Source: CAZHBA01 sp964530225 (lineage in GTDB: Bacteria > Pseudomonadota > Alphaproteobacteria > UBA6615). From it: DNA of 7,587 nt. The notes beneath the pieces were generated by a model. The model did no database searches. It saw nothing but the letters and a program-made list of their open reading frames with translations, and was not told the origin of the DNA. Shown piece by piece: positions 1-6,534 of this stretch. The stretch is from positions 1-7,587 of the forward strand of contig CAZHBA010000089.1 in NCBI GenBank assembly GCA_964530225.1. The letters run 5' to 3'. A program made the translations under genes and the position numbers. Each line of letters begins with the position of its first letter. The first letter of the stretch is position 1.

Positions 1-175
1 CGTGGATGGGCACACCCGGTGGGACGTCGCCACGTTCCTCGTTGGTAAACGCGTAAGTCTTGGTATCTGTCAGATGCCCTTCGATATCCCACAGTCCGTC
101 TTCACGCTGATATCCGGTGCAGGTGATATCTCGCGTGTGAATATGTTCACGCGGCTGAGGCGGTGAGAGGGGCAT
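1..175 (-). CDS. DUF2889-like protein, N-terminal part (runs off the left edge)
   Basis: The first 58 codons of a minus-strand gene are present; the rest lies outside the window. The protein begins MPLSPPQPREHIHTRDITC, continues with GYQREDGLWDIEGHLTDTKT, then YAFTNEERGDVPPGVPIH. A His-rich start, a GYxREDGLWDIEGHLxDTKxY block and a PPGxPxH block match my memory of the DUF2889 family, which is widespread in Proteobacteria and has no established function. The ATG is supported by a GGAG ribosome-binding motif (plus-strand positions 183-186) seven bases upstream. No signal peptide or membrane segment is seen in this part. The gene lies 54 bases downstream of the CNNM/CBS gene on the same strand, so it may be the last visible member of the aroK-aroB unit. 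Family membership is recalled rather than searched; that the frame is coding is fairly secure. Confidence 0.72.
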   Translation of the reverse strand, partial: MPLSPPQPREHIHTRDITCTGYQREDGLWDIEGHLTDTKTYAFTNEERGDVPPGVPIH

Positions 176-182
176 CCGCTAA

Positions 183-186
183 CTCC
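183..186 (-). promoter_or_regulatory. Ribosome-binding site of the DUF2889-like gene
   Basis: The minus strand reads GGAG seven bases before the ATG at 175-173. It supports that start for a gene whose 3' part is not visible. Confidence 0.55.
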
Positions 187-229
187 GATTATCGCAATGG
201 GCGGGAATATAGTTTCTGGCCTTTGCTGG

Positions 230-1573
230 TCAAGACGTCGCCACCGGTGGCAAATCGCCCTCGCTGGCTGGGGGCTCTATCTCAGCCGTAGAATCCTCGC
301 TCTCGCCTTCCACGTGCCAGTGGGCGACGCGTAGCGAGCGAATCTGGTTGGCCTCACGGCGCAGGACATCGAACCGGAAACCATAAAACGCGAAACTTTG
401 GCCTTCTTCAGGAATGAACCGCGCTTCGTGCAATACCAGGCCGGCAATCGTTGCCGCCTCTTCATCAGGCAGGTCCCACGCAAATTCGCGGTTGAGATCG
501 CGGATGGTGACGCGGCCGTCAACGATATAGGAACCGTCTTTCTGCCGGTGAACGCCGGCCACTGGAATGTCATATTCGTCGGCAATTTCGCCGACAATTT
601 CTTCGATAATATCTTCCAGCGACACCACGCCCTGTAACGCGCCATATTCGTCGATGACCAGCGCAAAATGCTCGCAGCGCTGACGAAAAGCCTGCAATTG
701 GCTGAGGCAGTCGGTTGATTCGGGCACAAACCACGGTTTCGCCGCCACTGCGGGAATATCTATCTCGTTGATATGGCCGTTATGGTCTTGCACGTCGCGC
801 AACAGGGCCTTCGCGTGTAGAACGCCAATGACGTTATCGGGGTTGCCGCGATACAGCGGCAGGCGCGTGAACTGGCTGCCCAGGACCTGCGAGACGATTT
901 GCGTCGACGACAGATCGGCGTCGACCATCTCCAGGTCGGTGCGGTGGGTCATGATTTCGCCGACCTCGACATCGTCCAAGTCGAGAACGCCGCGTAGCAT
1001 CACGCCCTCGTCCGCAGTGGTCTCATCAGCGCCGGCGTGCAGACCGATGGCGCCGCGTATTTCCTCTTCGCGGGCTTTCCGGCTTTGTTCGGCATTGCGG
1101 TCGCCAGCCATATGCAACAAACTGCGCACGATGGTTTCGATCAGCCGTGTCAGCGGCGACAGCAAGGTCACCACGGGTCGCAATAAGGGTGCCACATAAA
1201 GCGCCACCCTGTCGGCGTGGCGGATGGCGTAGGTTTTTGGCAATACCTCGGAAAAAATGAGAACCAGCAGTGACATGATTACCGTCGCGTAGATAACGCC
1301 AGCATCGCCAAACAGTTCGATGAGCAAGCTGGTGGCCAATGCTGAGGCCAGGATATTAACGACGTTGTTGCCAACCAGGATGCCGCCGATTAAACGCTCC
1401 TGGCGTCGCCGCAACCGGTTGACTATCCTTGCCTGCCAGTTACCGGTCCGCTCGAGCTGGTGCATGCGCGGCCGCGACGCGCCGGTAAGCGCGGTTTCCG
1501 AGCCGGAAAAAAAGGCTGACAGCAATAACAGGACGATGATCGCGATTACAATCAGGACGAAGGGATCACTCAT
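230..1573 (-). CDS. CNNM (DUF21)/CBS/CorC-domain integral membrane protein, HlyC/CorC/CorB family
   Basis: The 447-residue protein has the full architecture of the CorB/YfjD/TlyC-like family. An N-terminal CNNM (DUF21) membrane domain spans about residues 4-150, with hydrophobic segments near 4-22, 64-86, 92-110 and 122-148. It carries the family signatures SGSETAL (23-29), GNN (68-70) and SEVLPK (108-113). A cytoplasmic CBS pair follows (about 205-265 and 280-330, including VIDEYGALQGVVSLEDIIEE), then a CorC/HlyC C-terminal domain (about 342-422). The tail after 423 is acidic and Pro-rich, probably disordered. Members are linked to Mg2+/Co2+ export or resistance, and the CBS pair usually binds adenine nucleotides; the older 'hemolysin' label is misleading. 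The ion specificity cannot be read from sequence. The start lies 28 bases after the aroB stop with no strong ribosome-binding motif, which suggests read-through from the aroK-aroB transcript. Length is normal for the family and all domains are intact. Confidence 0.93.
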   Translation of the reverse strand: MSDPFVLIVIAIIVLLLLSAFFSGSETALTGASRPRMHQLERTGNWQARIVNRLRRRQERLIGGILVGNNVVNILASALATSLLIELFGDAGVIYATVIMSLLVLIFSEVLPKTYAIRHADRVALYVAPLLRPVVTLLSPLTRLIETIVRSLLHMAGDRNAEQSRKAREEEIRGAIGLHAGADETTADEGVMLRGVLDLDDVEVGEIMTHRTDLEMVDADLSSTQIVSQVLGSQFTRLPLYRGNPDNVIGVLHAKALLRDVQDHNGHINEIDIPAVAAKPWFVPESTDCLSQLQAFRQRCEHFALVIDEYGALQGVVSLEDIIEEIVGEIADEYDIPVAGVHRQKDGSYIVDGRVTIRDLNREFAWDLPDEEAATIAGLVLHEARFIPEEGQSFAFYGFRFDVLRREANQIRSLRVAHWHVEGESEDSTAEIEPPASEGDLPPVATS

Positions 1574-1601
1574 ATCTGGTTGGCTTCATCGGTTTCACAG
1601 G

Positions 1602-2735
1602 TTATGCGGCGATGGCCTGTCTGAGGACGGCCTCGACATCACTCAGATCGACATCGTGCGCGATAAAGGCATCGCCGATCCCATTGGCGAGCACAAAGAC
1701 CGGCTGCCCCTGAGCCACTTTCTTGTCGGCGCCGATCAGAGATAACAGTCGTTGGACGTCCCATTTCTTCTTGGGGTGACCGGGCGGATCTGTCGGCAGC
1801 CCGACCGCCTGCAAATGTTGGCGCACCCGAGCCGTATCGTCTGGTGAGCACAAATTCAGCCGTGCCGATAGGTCGAACGCCCACGCCATACCGATTGCAA
1901 CAGCTTCGCCGTGGAGCAATAAATCGCCAAAGCCGGTCTCGGCTTCCAGCGCGTGGGCAAATGTATGGCCAAGATTGAGTAAGGCGCGATGGTCCTGTTC
2001 GCGTTCGTCTTCGGCAACGATGGTAGCTTTCATCTGGCAACTTGTTGCCACCGCGTGGATGCGGGCGCAATTGTCGCCCGACAACACCGCGGAGCCATTG
2101 GCCTCAAGCCAGGCGTAGAATTTGGCATCGCCGATAAGCCCATATTTTAGCATCTCGGCGTAACCGGCCAGCAATTCGCGGTGCGGTAGGGTATCGGGGG
2201 TTTTTGTGTCGGCGATTACCAGCCGGGGTTGGTAGAAGCTGCCGATCAGGTTTTTGCCATGGCGCGCGTTTATCGCTGTTTTACCGCCAACGGAACTGTC
2301 GACCTGCGCCAGTAGCGTCGTTGGCACCTGCACATAGTTGATACCGCGCAGCAGAACGCTGGCGGCGAAACCGGTGATGTCGCCGACAACGCCGCCACCC
2401 AGCGCGACCAAAGTGGTCGCGCGCTCGACACCGCGCTGCAGCAGGTTGTTGAGCAGATTTTCGAAAGAACTAAAGGATTTGGTTGTCTCGCCGGCGGGTA
2501 GGACGATAGTTTCGTGATCGATGCCGGCGGCGCTCAGACTTGCAGCCAAGCGGTTGCCCAGCAGGGACGCCACATTGGTATCAGTGATGATGTAGGCCCG
2601 CGGCGTGGTGATCCGCGATGCTATCTGTGCACCAGCATCGTCGACGAGACCGGGCCCCATAAGAATATCGTAGCTGCGTTGACCGAGGTCGATCGTGATC
2701 TGCTCGACCGGCCCACCTTTCGCGTGCGATGTCAT
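1602..2735 (-). CDS. aroB: 3-dehydroquinate synthase
   Basis: AroB converts 3-deoxy-D-arabino-heptulosonate 7-phosphate to 3-dehydroquinate, the second step of the shikimate pathway, in the cytoplasm with NAD+ and a divalent metal. The 377-residue protein shows the NAD-binding GGGVVGD (113-119), the substrate region QVPTTLLAQVDSSVGGKTAI (136-155), and AEMLKYG (193-199) with the expected metal ligand E194. NLGHTFAHALE (254-264) and LLHGEAVAIGM (273-283) supply the expected metal ligands H257 and H275. Length is slightly above the usual 360 or so residues because of a short N-terminal extension (about 1-10). The ATG overlaps the aroK TGA as ATGA (2732-2735), and GGAGG four bases upstream fixes the start. 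aroK and aroB are commonly paired in Proteobacteria. No lesion is seen. Confidence 0.97.
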   Translation of the reverse strand: MTSHAKGGPVEQITIDLGQRSYDILMGPGLVDDAGAQIASRITTPRAYIITDTNVASLLGNRLAASLSAAGIDHETIVLPAGETTKSFSSFENLLNNLLQRGVERATTLVALGGGVVGDITGFAASVLLRGINYVQVPTTLLAQVDSSVGGKTAINARHGKNLIGSFYQPRLVIADTKTPDTLPHRELLAGYAEMLKYGLIGDAKFYAWLEANGSAVLSGDNCARIHAVATSCQMKATIVAEDEREQDHRALLNLGHTFAHALEAETGFGDLLLHGEAVAIGMAWAFDLSARLNLCSPDDTARVRQHLQAVGLPTDPPGHPKKKWDVQRLLSLIGADKKVAQGQPVFVLANGIGDAFIAHDVDLSDVEAVLRQAIAA

Positions 2736-3328
2736 GTTGCCTCCGCGACGCGGTAGGCTTCGATGGCATCCAACACGTGTTGCAGCGTTTCTTCTGCCGG
2801 CGCGTCGAAGCTGTCGACGACAATGTCGGCCAGCTGGTAGATTGGGTAGCGTTGTTCCATGAGGCGGATGAGTATTTCTCTAGGCTCGCCGTTTTTCAAC
2901 AGCGGACGGTCGTTGCGGCGCGATGTTCGCCGCACCAGCGTATCGATGTTGGCGCGCAGCCAAACAGATATTCCCTTCGCGGCGATGCGTTCGCGAGTTT
3001 CGGCGTCCATGAACGCGCCGCCGCCGGTTGCCAGGACAACCGAAGGGCCGTCGAGCAGGCGAGCAATAACGCGCCGTTCACCATCGCGAAAGCTTTCTTC
3101 CCCCAGCCGGTCGAAGATATCTTCGATAGATGATCCCGCTGCCGCCTCTATCTCGTCGTCGGCATCGACGAAAGGCAAACCGAGGCGTACGGCCAGGCGG
3201 CGCCCGATTGATGTTTTTCCGGCGCCCATCAGGCCGACCATGACTATGGTCTCTTTTGTGGTATTCGGCACGTTAGGCGAGCCTTCTTGGCTGCTGTTGT
3301 CGTCCGTTGTTTGCTCAGACTCGGTCAT
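2732..3328 (-). CDS. aroK: Shikimate kinase
   Basis: This ATP-dependent kinase phosphorylates shikimate at the 3-hydroxyl, the fifth step of the shikimate pathway. The 198-residue protein has Walker A GLMGAGKT (32-39) and the shikimate-binding acidic DADDE (55-59) and SFRDGE (79-84, with R81). It also has ATGGGAF (100-106), the LID segment RNDRPLL (138-144, with R141), and RYPIY (160-164, with R160). Residues 1-26 are a polar, Gln/Asn/Ser/Thr-rich extension not needed for the fold; such extensions occur in alphaproteobacterial AroK. The assigned ATG at 3328 has no convincing ribosome-binding motif. The next in-frame ATG (residue 30) would cut the beta strand just before Walker A, so the longer start is preferred. 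It is first in the minus-strand unit, directly coupled to aroB by a four-base overlap. Confidence 0.96.
   Translation of the reverse strand: MTESEQTTDDNSSQEGSPNVPNTTKETIVMVGLMGAGKTSIGRRLAVRLGLPFVDADDEIEAAAGSSIEDIFDRLGEESFRDGERRVIARLLDGPSVVLATGGGAFMDAETRERIAAKGISVWLRANIDTLVRRTSRRNDRPLLKNGEPREILIRLMEQRYPIYQLADIVVDSFDAPAEETLQHVLDAIEAYRVAEAT
2740..2744 (-). promoter_or_regulatory. Ribosome-binding site of aroB
   Basis: The minus strand reads GGAGG followed by CAAC and then the aroB ATG. The site lies inside the last codons of aroK. It fixes the aroB start at the ATGA overlap and suggests coupled translation. Confidence 0.7.
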
Positions 3329-3397
3329 TCGTTGCTATTGTACCGCCGTCGCGCTGCCCTGAAGCTTGTTGCGGCGCTTGCCGCGTAATCGCCATGT

Positions 3398-3425
3398 TTG
3401 CAACTTATCACAGCGGCGCTATATC
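3398..3425 (+). promoter_or_regulatory. Candidate sigma-70-type promoter for the plus-strand operon
   Basis: TTGCAA at 3398-3403 and TATATC at 3420-3425 are separated by 16 bases, in the 176-base region between divergent aroK and the 44-residue membrane protein gene. Each hexamer has four of six consensus matches, so the call is weak. It would leave a 5' leader of about 70 bases. No equally good candidate was found on the minus strand for aroK. Confidence 0.3.
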
Positions 3426-3455
3426 TGTCGCGCGCCGCATCTATGAACAGGTGGT

Positions 3456-3469
3456 GGTGATGCGTCACC
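3456..3469 (+). repeat. Short inverted repeat in the divergent intergenic region
   Basis: GGTGA, four bases (TGCG), then TCACC forms a perfect 5-base inverted repeat. It lies 35 bases before the start of the small membrane protein gene and downstream of the candidate promoter. It could be an operator half-site pair or a small hairpin in the leader, but a repeat this short also arises by chance. Confidence 0.25.
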
Positions 3470-3504
3470 GCAATCGATTGGCTAGATAGACTGGAATAGG
3501 CGAT

Positions 3505-3639
3505 ATGGTGCTAAAAATATTAATAGCGTTAATCGTTGTGGTGGTAATTGGGGGTGCCGCGTTTCTGTCGACCTGGGATATTCCGGCGCCGAACCAACAA
3601 GTTGAAAAGGTGATACCAGATGATCGGTTCCCGCGCTGA
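3505..3639 (+). CDS. Small single-span membrane protein, 44 residues
   Basis: The frame runs ATG to TGA and encodes a Lys-containing start MVLK, then a hydrophobic stretch (residues 5-22, ILIALIVVVVIGGAAFLS region), then a polar tail. The tail contains WDIPAP (24-29) and ends VEKVIPDDRFPR. One transmembrane helix with a short Pro-rich periplasmic or cytoplasmic tail is the simplest reading. Ribosome-binding motifs are modest (GGA at 3493-3495; AGG at 3498-3500). The downstream exported-protein gene starts inside its last codons (20-base overlap), and the clean hydrophobic-then-polar layout argues for a real gene. I recall very similar short proteins with a WDIPAP...DDRFPR tail in other Rhodospirillales, but could not search. 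Function is unknown. A Sec signal anchor is an alternative to a stable membrane span. Confidence 0.78.
   Translation: MVLKILIALIVVVVIGGAAFLSTWDIPAPNQQVEKVIPDDRFPR
3607..3613 (+). promoter_or_regulatory. Ribosome-binding site of the 646-residue exported protein gene
   Basis: AAGGTGA lies six bases before the ATG at 3620, inside the coding region of the 44-residue gene. It supports the start that gives a complete signal peptide and implies that translation is coupled to the small upstream gene. Confidence 0.6.
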
Positions 3640-5560
3640 TTGGCGCTTGCGTGCGGCAACATTTTTTACGCTCGCCGCTGCCACTGTATTGCTGGTGCAG
3701 GGGCCGGGGTTTGCGCAATCCACAAATCCGGTATCGCTGGTTCCCCGTCCAGTAGACGATTCGGCGACGAAAGAAGATGGCCACGCTCCCAAAATTCCCC
3801 AGCGCGAAATGGAGCCTTTCGAGACCGTCCGGTCGATTCCCGGGACCGGCGACAGCAGTGTTAAAATTCGTGGCCTTAGTGAAGTCGACACCGATGCGGT
3901 CGGGCTGGCCGGACAGGGTGCCGGTGGGCTATCGACCGATATGTGGCGCGGCACGTCGCGCGTGGTTGCCGAGCGTTTGCTCACCGCAATACCCGAGCGT
4001 CTGGCCAGTAGTGCCGCACACGATTTGGCGCGCCGTCTTCTTCTAAATGCGGCTGAGCCGCCCGCTAGCGCGGGCGCTGGTGTCAGTTTGGTCAAATTGC
4101 GGGTCGAAAAATTGATTGCGCTTGGCGCCGCCGAAGATGCTGGGCGCTTGTTACGCGCCGTGTCGGCGCGTTCGGTGCCGCAATATCTAGTTGAATTGGC
4201 GGTGCAGGTGCGTTTGCTCATCCCCGACTTCGCCGGAGCGTGCCAGGTAGTTGAATCATTCAATACTGGATTCGTTTCGGAATTTAGCCAGAAGGCGTTG
4301 ATTTTCTGCCAATTGCTGGAACAGGAATTTTTTGAGGCCGTGCTGGGTCTAGAGCTATTGCGCGAGCAGAACCTGGCTCAGGACGTGACATTTTTCGAAT
4401 TGGCCAACGCCGTTATTTCTGGCGCGACGCCGACCTCCGAACAACTCGCCGCACCGGGTCAAGCCAATTCCCTGAACCTGGCGCTGATTCGCATTTCTGG
4501 GGCCCAGGTGCCGCCCTGGTTCGCCGAGGCGGATGAACCCAGTGTACTCAAAGCCGTCGCCATCACGCGCGATGCGGATCGCGAAACTCGCCTGACGGCG
4601 GCGCGCGGCGCGGCCATGTGGGGGGCTTTGTCGACGGCGGAGCTGGCTGACATTTATGCCGGATTGGATATCAGTGATGATGAAATCGCATCTGTGTTGT
4701 TGGAACCGGAAATTGCTTCCGCGGGACTGCGCTTGGCAGCCATGTATCTTGCCGCCGAACGCCAGAATGTCGCCGTGGCGCGGGCCGAGGTGCTACGCGA
4801 GATGTGGCGGATCGCAGCGGAACATCAGGACTGGCGGCTGGCGGCAAAGCTGACGGCTCCGCAACTGCTTCTGGTGCAACCGGTGCCGGTATTTTTATGG
4901 TTCGCCGGCGACGCCATGGCCGTGAGTTTGGTTGCCGGTAAAGTGGAACAGGCGCTGGAATGGTTTCAGATCGCAGACGGTCGTAGCGGCGGCGACGAGA
5001 CTGTCGCCAATGCCCTAACGGCCATGTGGCCAGCGTTGCGCATGGCGGCCAGTGGCGAAACGGTAACCCAGGCGAGCGGCGTTCAGGCTTGGGTCTTCGA
5101 TCAATCCAGGCAGCGAAATATCACCGTTGTTCCTGGCGCAACCGGTCCAAGTTCGGTGCGCCGAGAACGGCTGCCGTGGGACGAACTTCGTTTGTCAGAC
5201 TGGATCGCGATGCAAGAAGCTAATGGTGGGCAGGGTGCCGTTAGCGTCGCAACCGTGTTGGCTTTGTTCGACGCGCTAGGCGAACAGGTGTCCGACGATT
5301 TTTGGCTGCGTGCCAAAGTTGGCGAGCCGACATCGAGGGCGTTTCCCGCGCTCGGTGTCTGGATTGGTTTGCAGCGCGCGGCCAATGCTGAAAAAGTAGC
5401 CGAAACCGTTTTATACGCCTTACTCACCCTAGGCGAAGAGGAAGTCACACAGCTTCATCCGGTGGCGATCCATTCGATCGTCGGAGCTTTGCGGCGCGTC
5501 GGCCTGACGGATGCAGCACGCGCAATTGCCCTTGAGGTTGCCGTAGCGTCGGCGCCATGA
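3620..5560 (+). CDS. Conserved exported helix-rich protein of unknown function, 646 residues
   Basis: A Sec-type signal peptide is clear: basic/polar n-region (1-13), hydrophobic core (14-26), and a likely cut after GFA (residue 32). So the mature protein should be periplasmic or otherwise in the envelope. Residues 34-80 are a Pro-rich, probably flexible linker. A Gly-rich segment (about 85-114) includes EVDTDAVG (88-95), GGL (102-104) and MWRGTSR (108-114) and looks like a family signature. From about 115 to 645 the sequence is a long run of amphipathic Ala/Leu-rich helices, resembling a TPR- or Sel1-like solenoid without clear repeat consensus. C208 and C230 are the only cysteines and could form a disulfide. 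No catalytic motif is recognised. I recall similar 'hypothetical' proteins next to xerD in Rhodospirillales. Its gene overlaps the small membrane gene (20 bases) and xerD (four bases). That it is coding is very likely; its function is not known. Confidence 0.88.
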   Translation: MIGSRADWRLRAATFFTLAAATVLLVQGPGFAQSTNPVSLVPRPVDDSATKEDGHAPKIPQREMEPFETVRSIPGTGDSSVKIRGLSEVDTDAVGLAGQGAGGLSTDMWRGTSRVVAERLLTAIPERLASSAAHDLARRLLLNAAEPPASAGAGVSLVKLRVEKLIALGAAEDAGRLLRAVSARSVPQYLVELAVQVRLLIPDFAGACQVVESFNTGFVSEFSQKALIFCQLLEQEFFEAVLGLELLREQNLAQDVTFFELANAVISGATPTSEQLAAPGQANSLNLALIRISGAQVPPWFAEADEPSVLKAVAITRDADRETRLTAARGAAMWGALSTAELADIYAGLDISDDEIASVLLEPEIASAGLRLAAMYLAAERQNVAVARAEVLREMWRIAAEHQDWRLAAKLTAPQLLLVQPVPVFLWFAGDAMAVSLVAGKVEQALEWFQIADGRSGGDETVANALTAMWPALRMAASGETVTQASGVQAWVFDQSRQRNITVVPGATGPSSVRRERLPWDELRLSDWIAMQEANGGQGAVSVATVLALFDALGEQVSDDFWLRAKVGEPTSRAFPALGVWIGLQRAANAEKVAETVLYALLTLGEEEVTQLHPVAIHSIVGALRRVGLTDAARAIALEVAVASAP

Positions 5561-6525
5561 ATCCAACCAAAAATAGTGGCGTAGAAAAAACACCGCCCGA
5601 GGCAGTCAGCCGTTACCTCGAAGCCTTCCTCGAAATGCTCATCGCCGAACGCGGCGTGGCAGCCAACACGATTGCGTCGTACAAGCGCGACCTTGCCGAC
5701 TGCGCCGGCGTACTGACCGGCTCAAAAGGTTCTCCAAAGGCCGTGCTGGACACCGCTAGCTCGCAGTCCTTACGGCGCTATCTAAAAAAGCTAAAAGCGC
5801 GCGGCATGGCACCGAGAACGGTGGCGCGGCGAATATCGGCGCTACGCATGTTCTACCGTTTTCTCCATGCCGAGGGCTTACGCTCCGACGATCCAGCGAG
5901 TGTGCTCGAAAGCCCCCGGCAAGGCCGCTCGCTACCGAAAATTTTAAGCGAAGAAGAGGTGTCGGCGTTATTGGATGCGGCATCGCAGCGTCCCGGACCG
6001 GAAGGGCTGCGCCTCAAGGCGCTCGTCGAATTGTGCTACGCGACCGGAATGCGGGCCAGCGAGTTGGTTGGTCTGCCTCTGGCTACGGTGCAACGCGATC
6101 CGCGGGTGATCGTCGTGCGCGGCAAGGGCGACCGCGAGCGCATGGTGCCGTTGAACGAACCGGCCCGAGCGGCGGTACGCGCTTATTTGGACGTGCGTGA
6201 AAATTTTCTGCACGGCGGCCGTGCCAACCCCTACCTATTTCCGGGCCGCGATGGCCGTCCGATCTCGCGGCAACGCTTTTTCCAATTGTTGAAAGAGTTG
6301 GCGAGCGCCGCCGGTATCGAACAGCAGCGGGTCAGTCCACACGTGTTGCGCCATGCCTTCGCAACACATCTTTTGAACAATGAGGCCGACTTGCGCAGCG
6401 TGCAAAAAATGCTCGGCCATGCTGACATATCGACCACTCAGATCTACACCCACGTCCTCGACGAACGGCTGCGCCAGCTGGTGAACGAACGACACCCGCT
6501 TGCCCGCGCAGCATCTGGCCATTAG
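5557..6525 (+). CDS. xerD: Site-specific tyrosine recombinase XerD
   Basis: XerD acts with XerC at the dif site near the replication terminus to resolve chromosome dimers, activated by FtsK. The 322-residue protein has an N-terminal SAM-like core-binding domain (about 17-108) and a C-terminal catalytic domain (about 125-308). All catalytic residues are present: R166 (ATGMRASEL), K190 (VRGKGDRER), H262 and R265 (SPHVLRHAFATHLL), H288 (MLGHADISTTQ) and nucleophile Y297 (IYTHV). The C-terminal end after Y297 is of normal XerC/D length. XerD rather than XerC is preferred because of the overall pattern (LGHADISTTQIYTHV, ERHPLA) and the alphaproteobacterial context next to accA. A second paralogue elsewhere would settle it. 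The ATG overlaps the preceding TGA as ATGA (5557-5560), which fixes the start and implies coupling. It is chromosomal housekeeping, not a mobile integrase: no attachment site or phage gene is nearby. Confidence 0.93.
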   Translation: MNPTKNSGVEKTPPEAVSRYLEAFLEMLIAERGVAANTIASYKRDLADCAGVLTGSKGSPKAVLDTASSQSLRRYLKKLKARGMAPRTVARRISALRMFYRFLHAEGLRSDDPASVLESPRQGRSLPKILSEEEVSALLDAASQRPGPEGLRLKALVELCYATGMRASELVGLPLATVQRDPRVIVVRGKGDRERMVPLNEPARAAVRAYLDVRENFLHGGRANPYLFPGRDGRPISRQRFFQLLKELASAAGIEQQRVSPHVLRHAFATHLLNNEADLRSVQKMLGHADISTTQIYTHVLDERLRQLVNERHPLARAASGH

Positions 6526-6534
6526 ATAGCGCCC

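Noticed and set aside
176..229. Possible terminator between the CNNM gene and the DUF2889-like gene
   Set aside because: No stem with a following T-run could be found on the minus strand.
1507..1513. Run of seven T on the minus strand in the CNNM gene (codons for Ala-Phe-Phe-Ser), a possible slippage site
   Set aside because: The codon phase does not fit a -1 slippery heptamer. The encoded residues belong to the conserved FFSGSETAL signature, so the frame is correct as read.
3315..3395. Minus-strand 26-codon frame starting MAITRQAPQQ that overlaps the aroK start in another frame
   Set aside because: It could be an upstream open frame that tunes aroK, but it has no ribosome-binding motif and one such frame is expected by chance.
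3394..3489. Plus-strand short frame in the intergenic region starting MFATYHSGAIS, 31 residues
   Set aside because: No ribosome-binding motif, basic random-looking composition, and no family resemblance. A leader peptide cannot be excluded but is not supported.
3529..4263. A 244-residue open frame on the minus strand
   Set aside because: It is antisense to the 44-residue gene and the 5' part of the exported-protein gene. Its composition (many Ser, Arg, Thr, Pro) is typical of an antisense shadow, and the sense frame has a signal peptide and a ribosome-binding site.
5557..6525. Tyrosine recombinase as a sign of an integrated mobile element
   Set aside because: The protein fits chromosomal XerD, it is coupled to housekeeping genes, and no tRNA, direct repeat, excisionase or phage gene is nearby.
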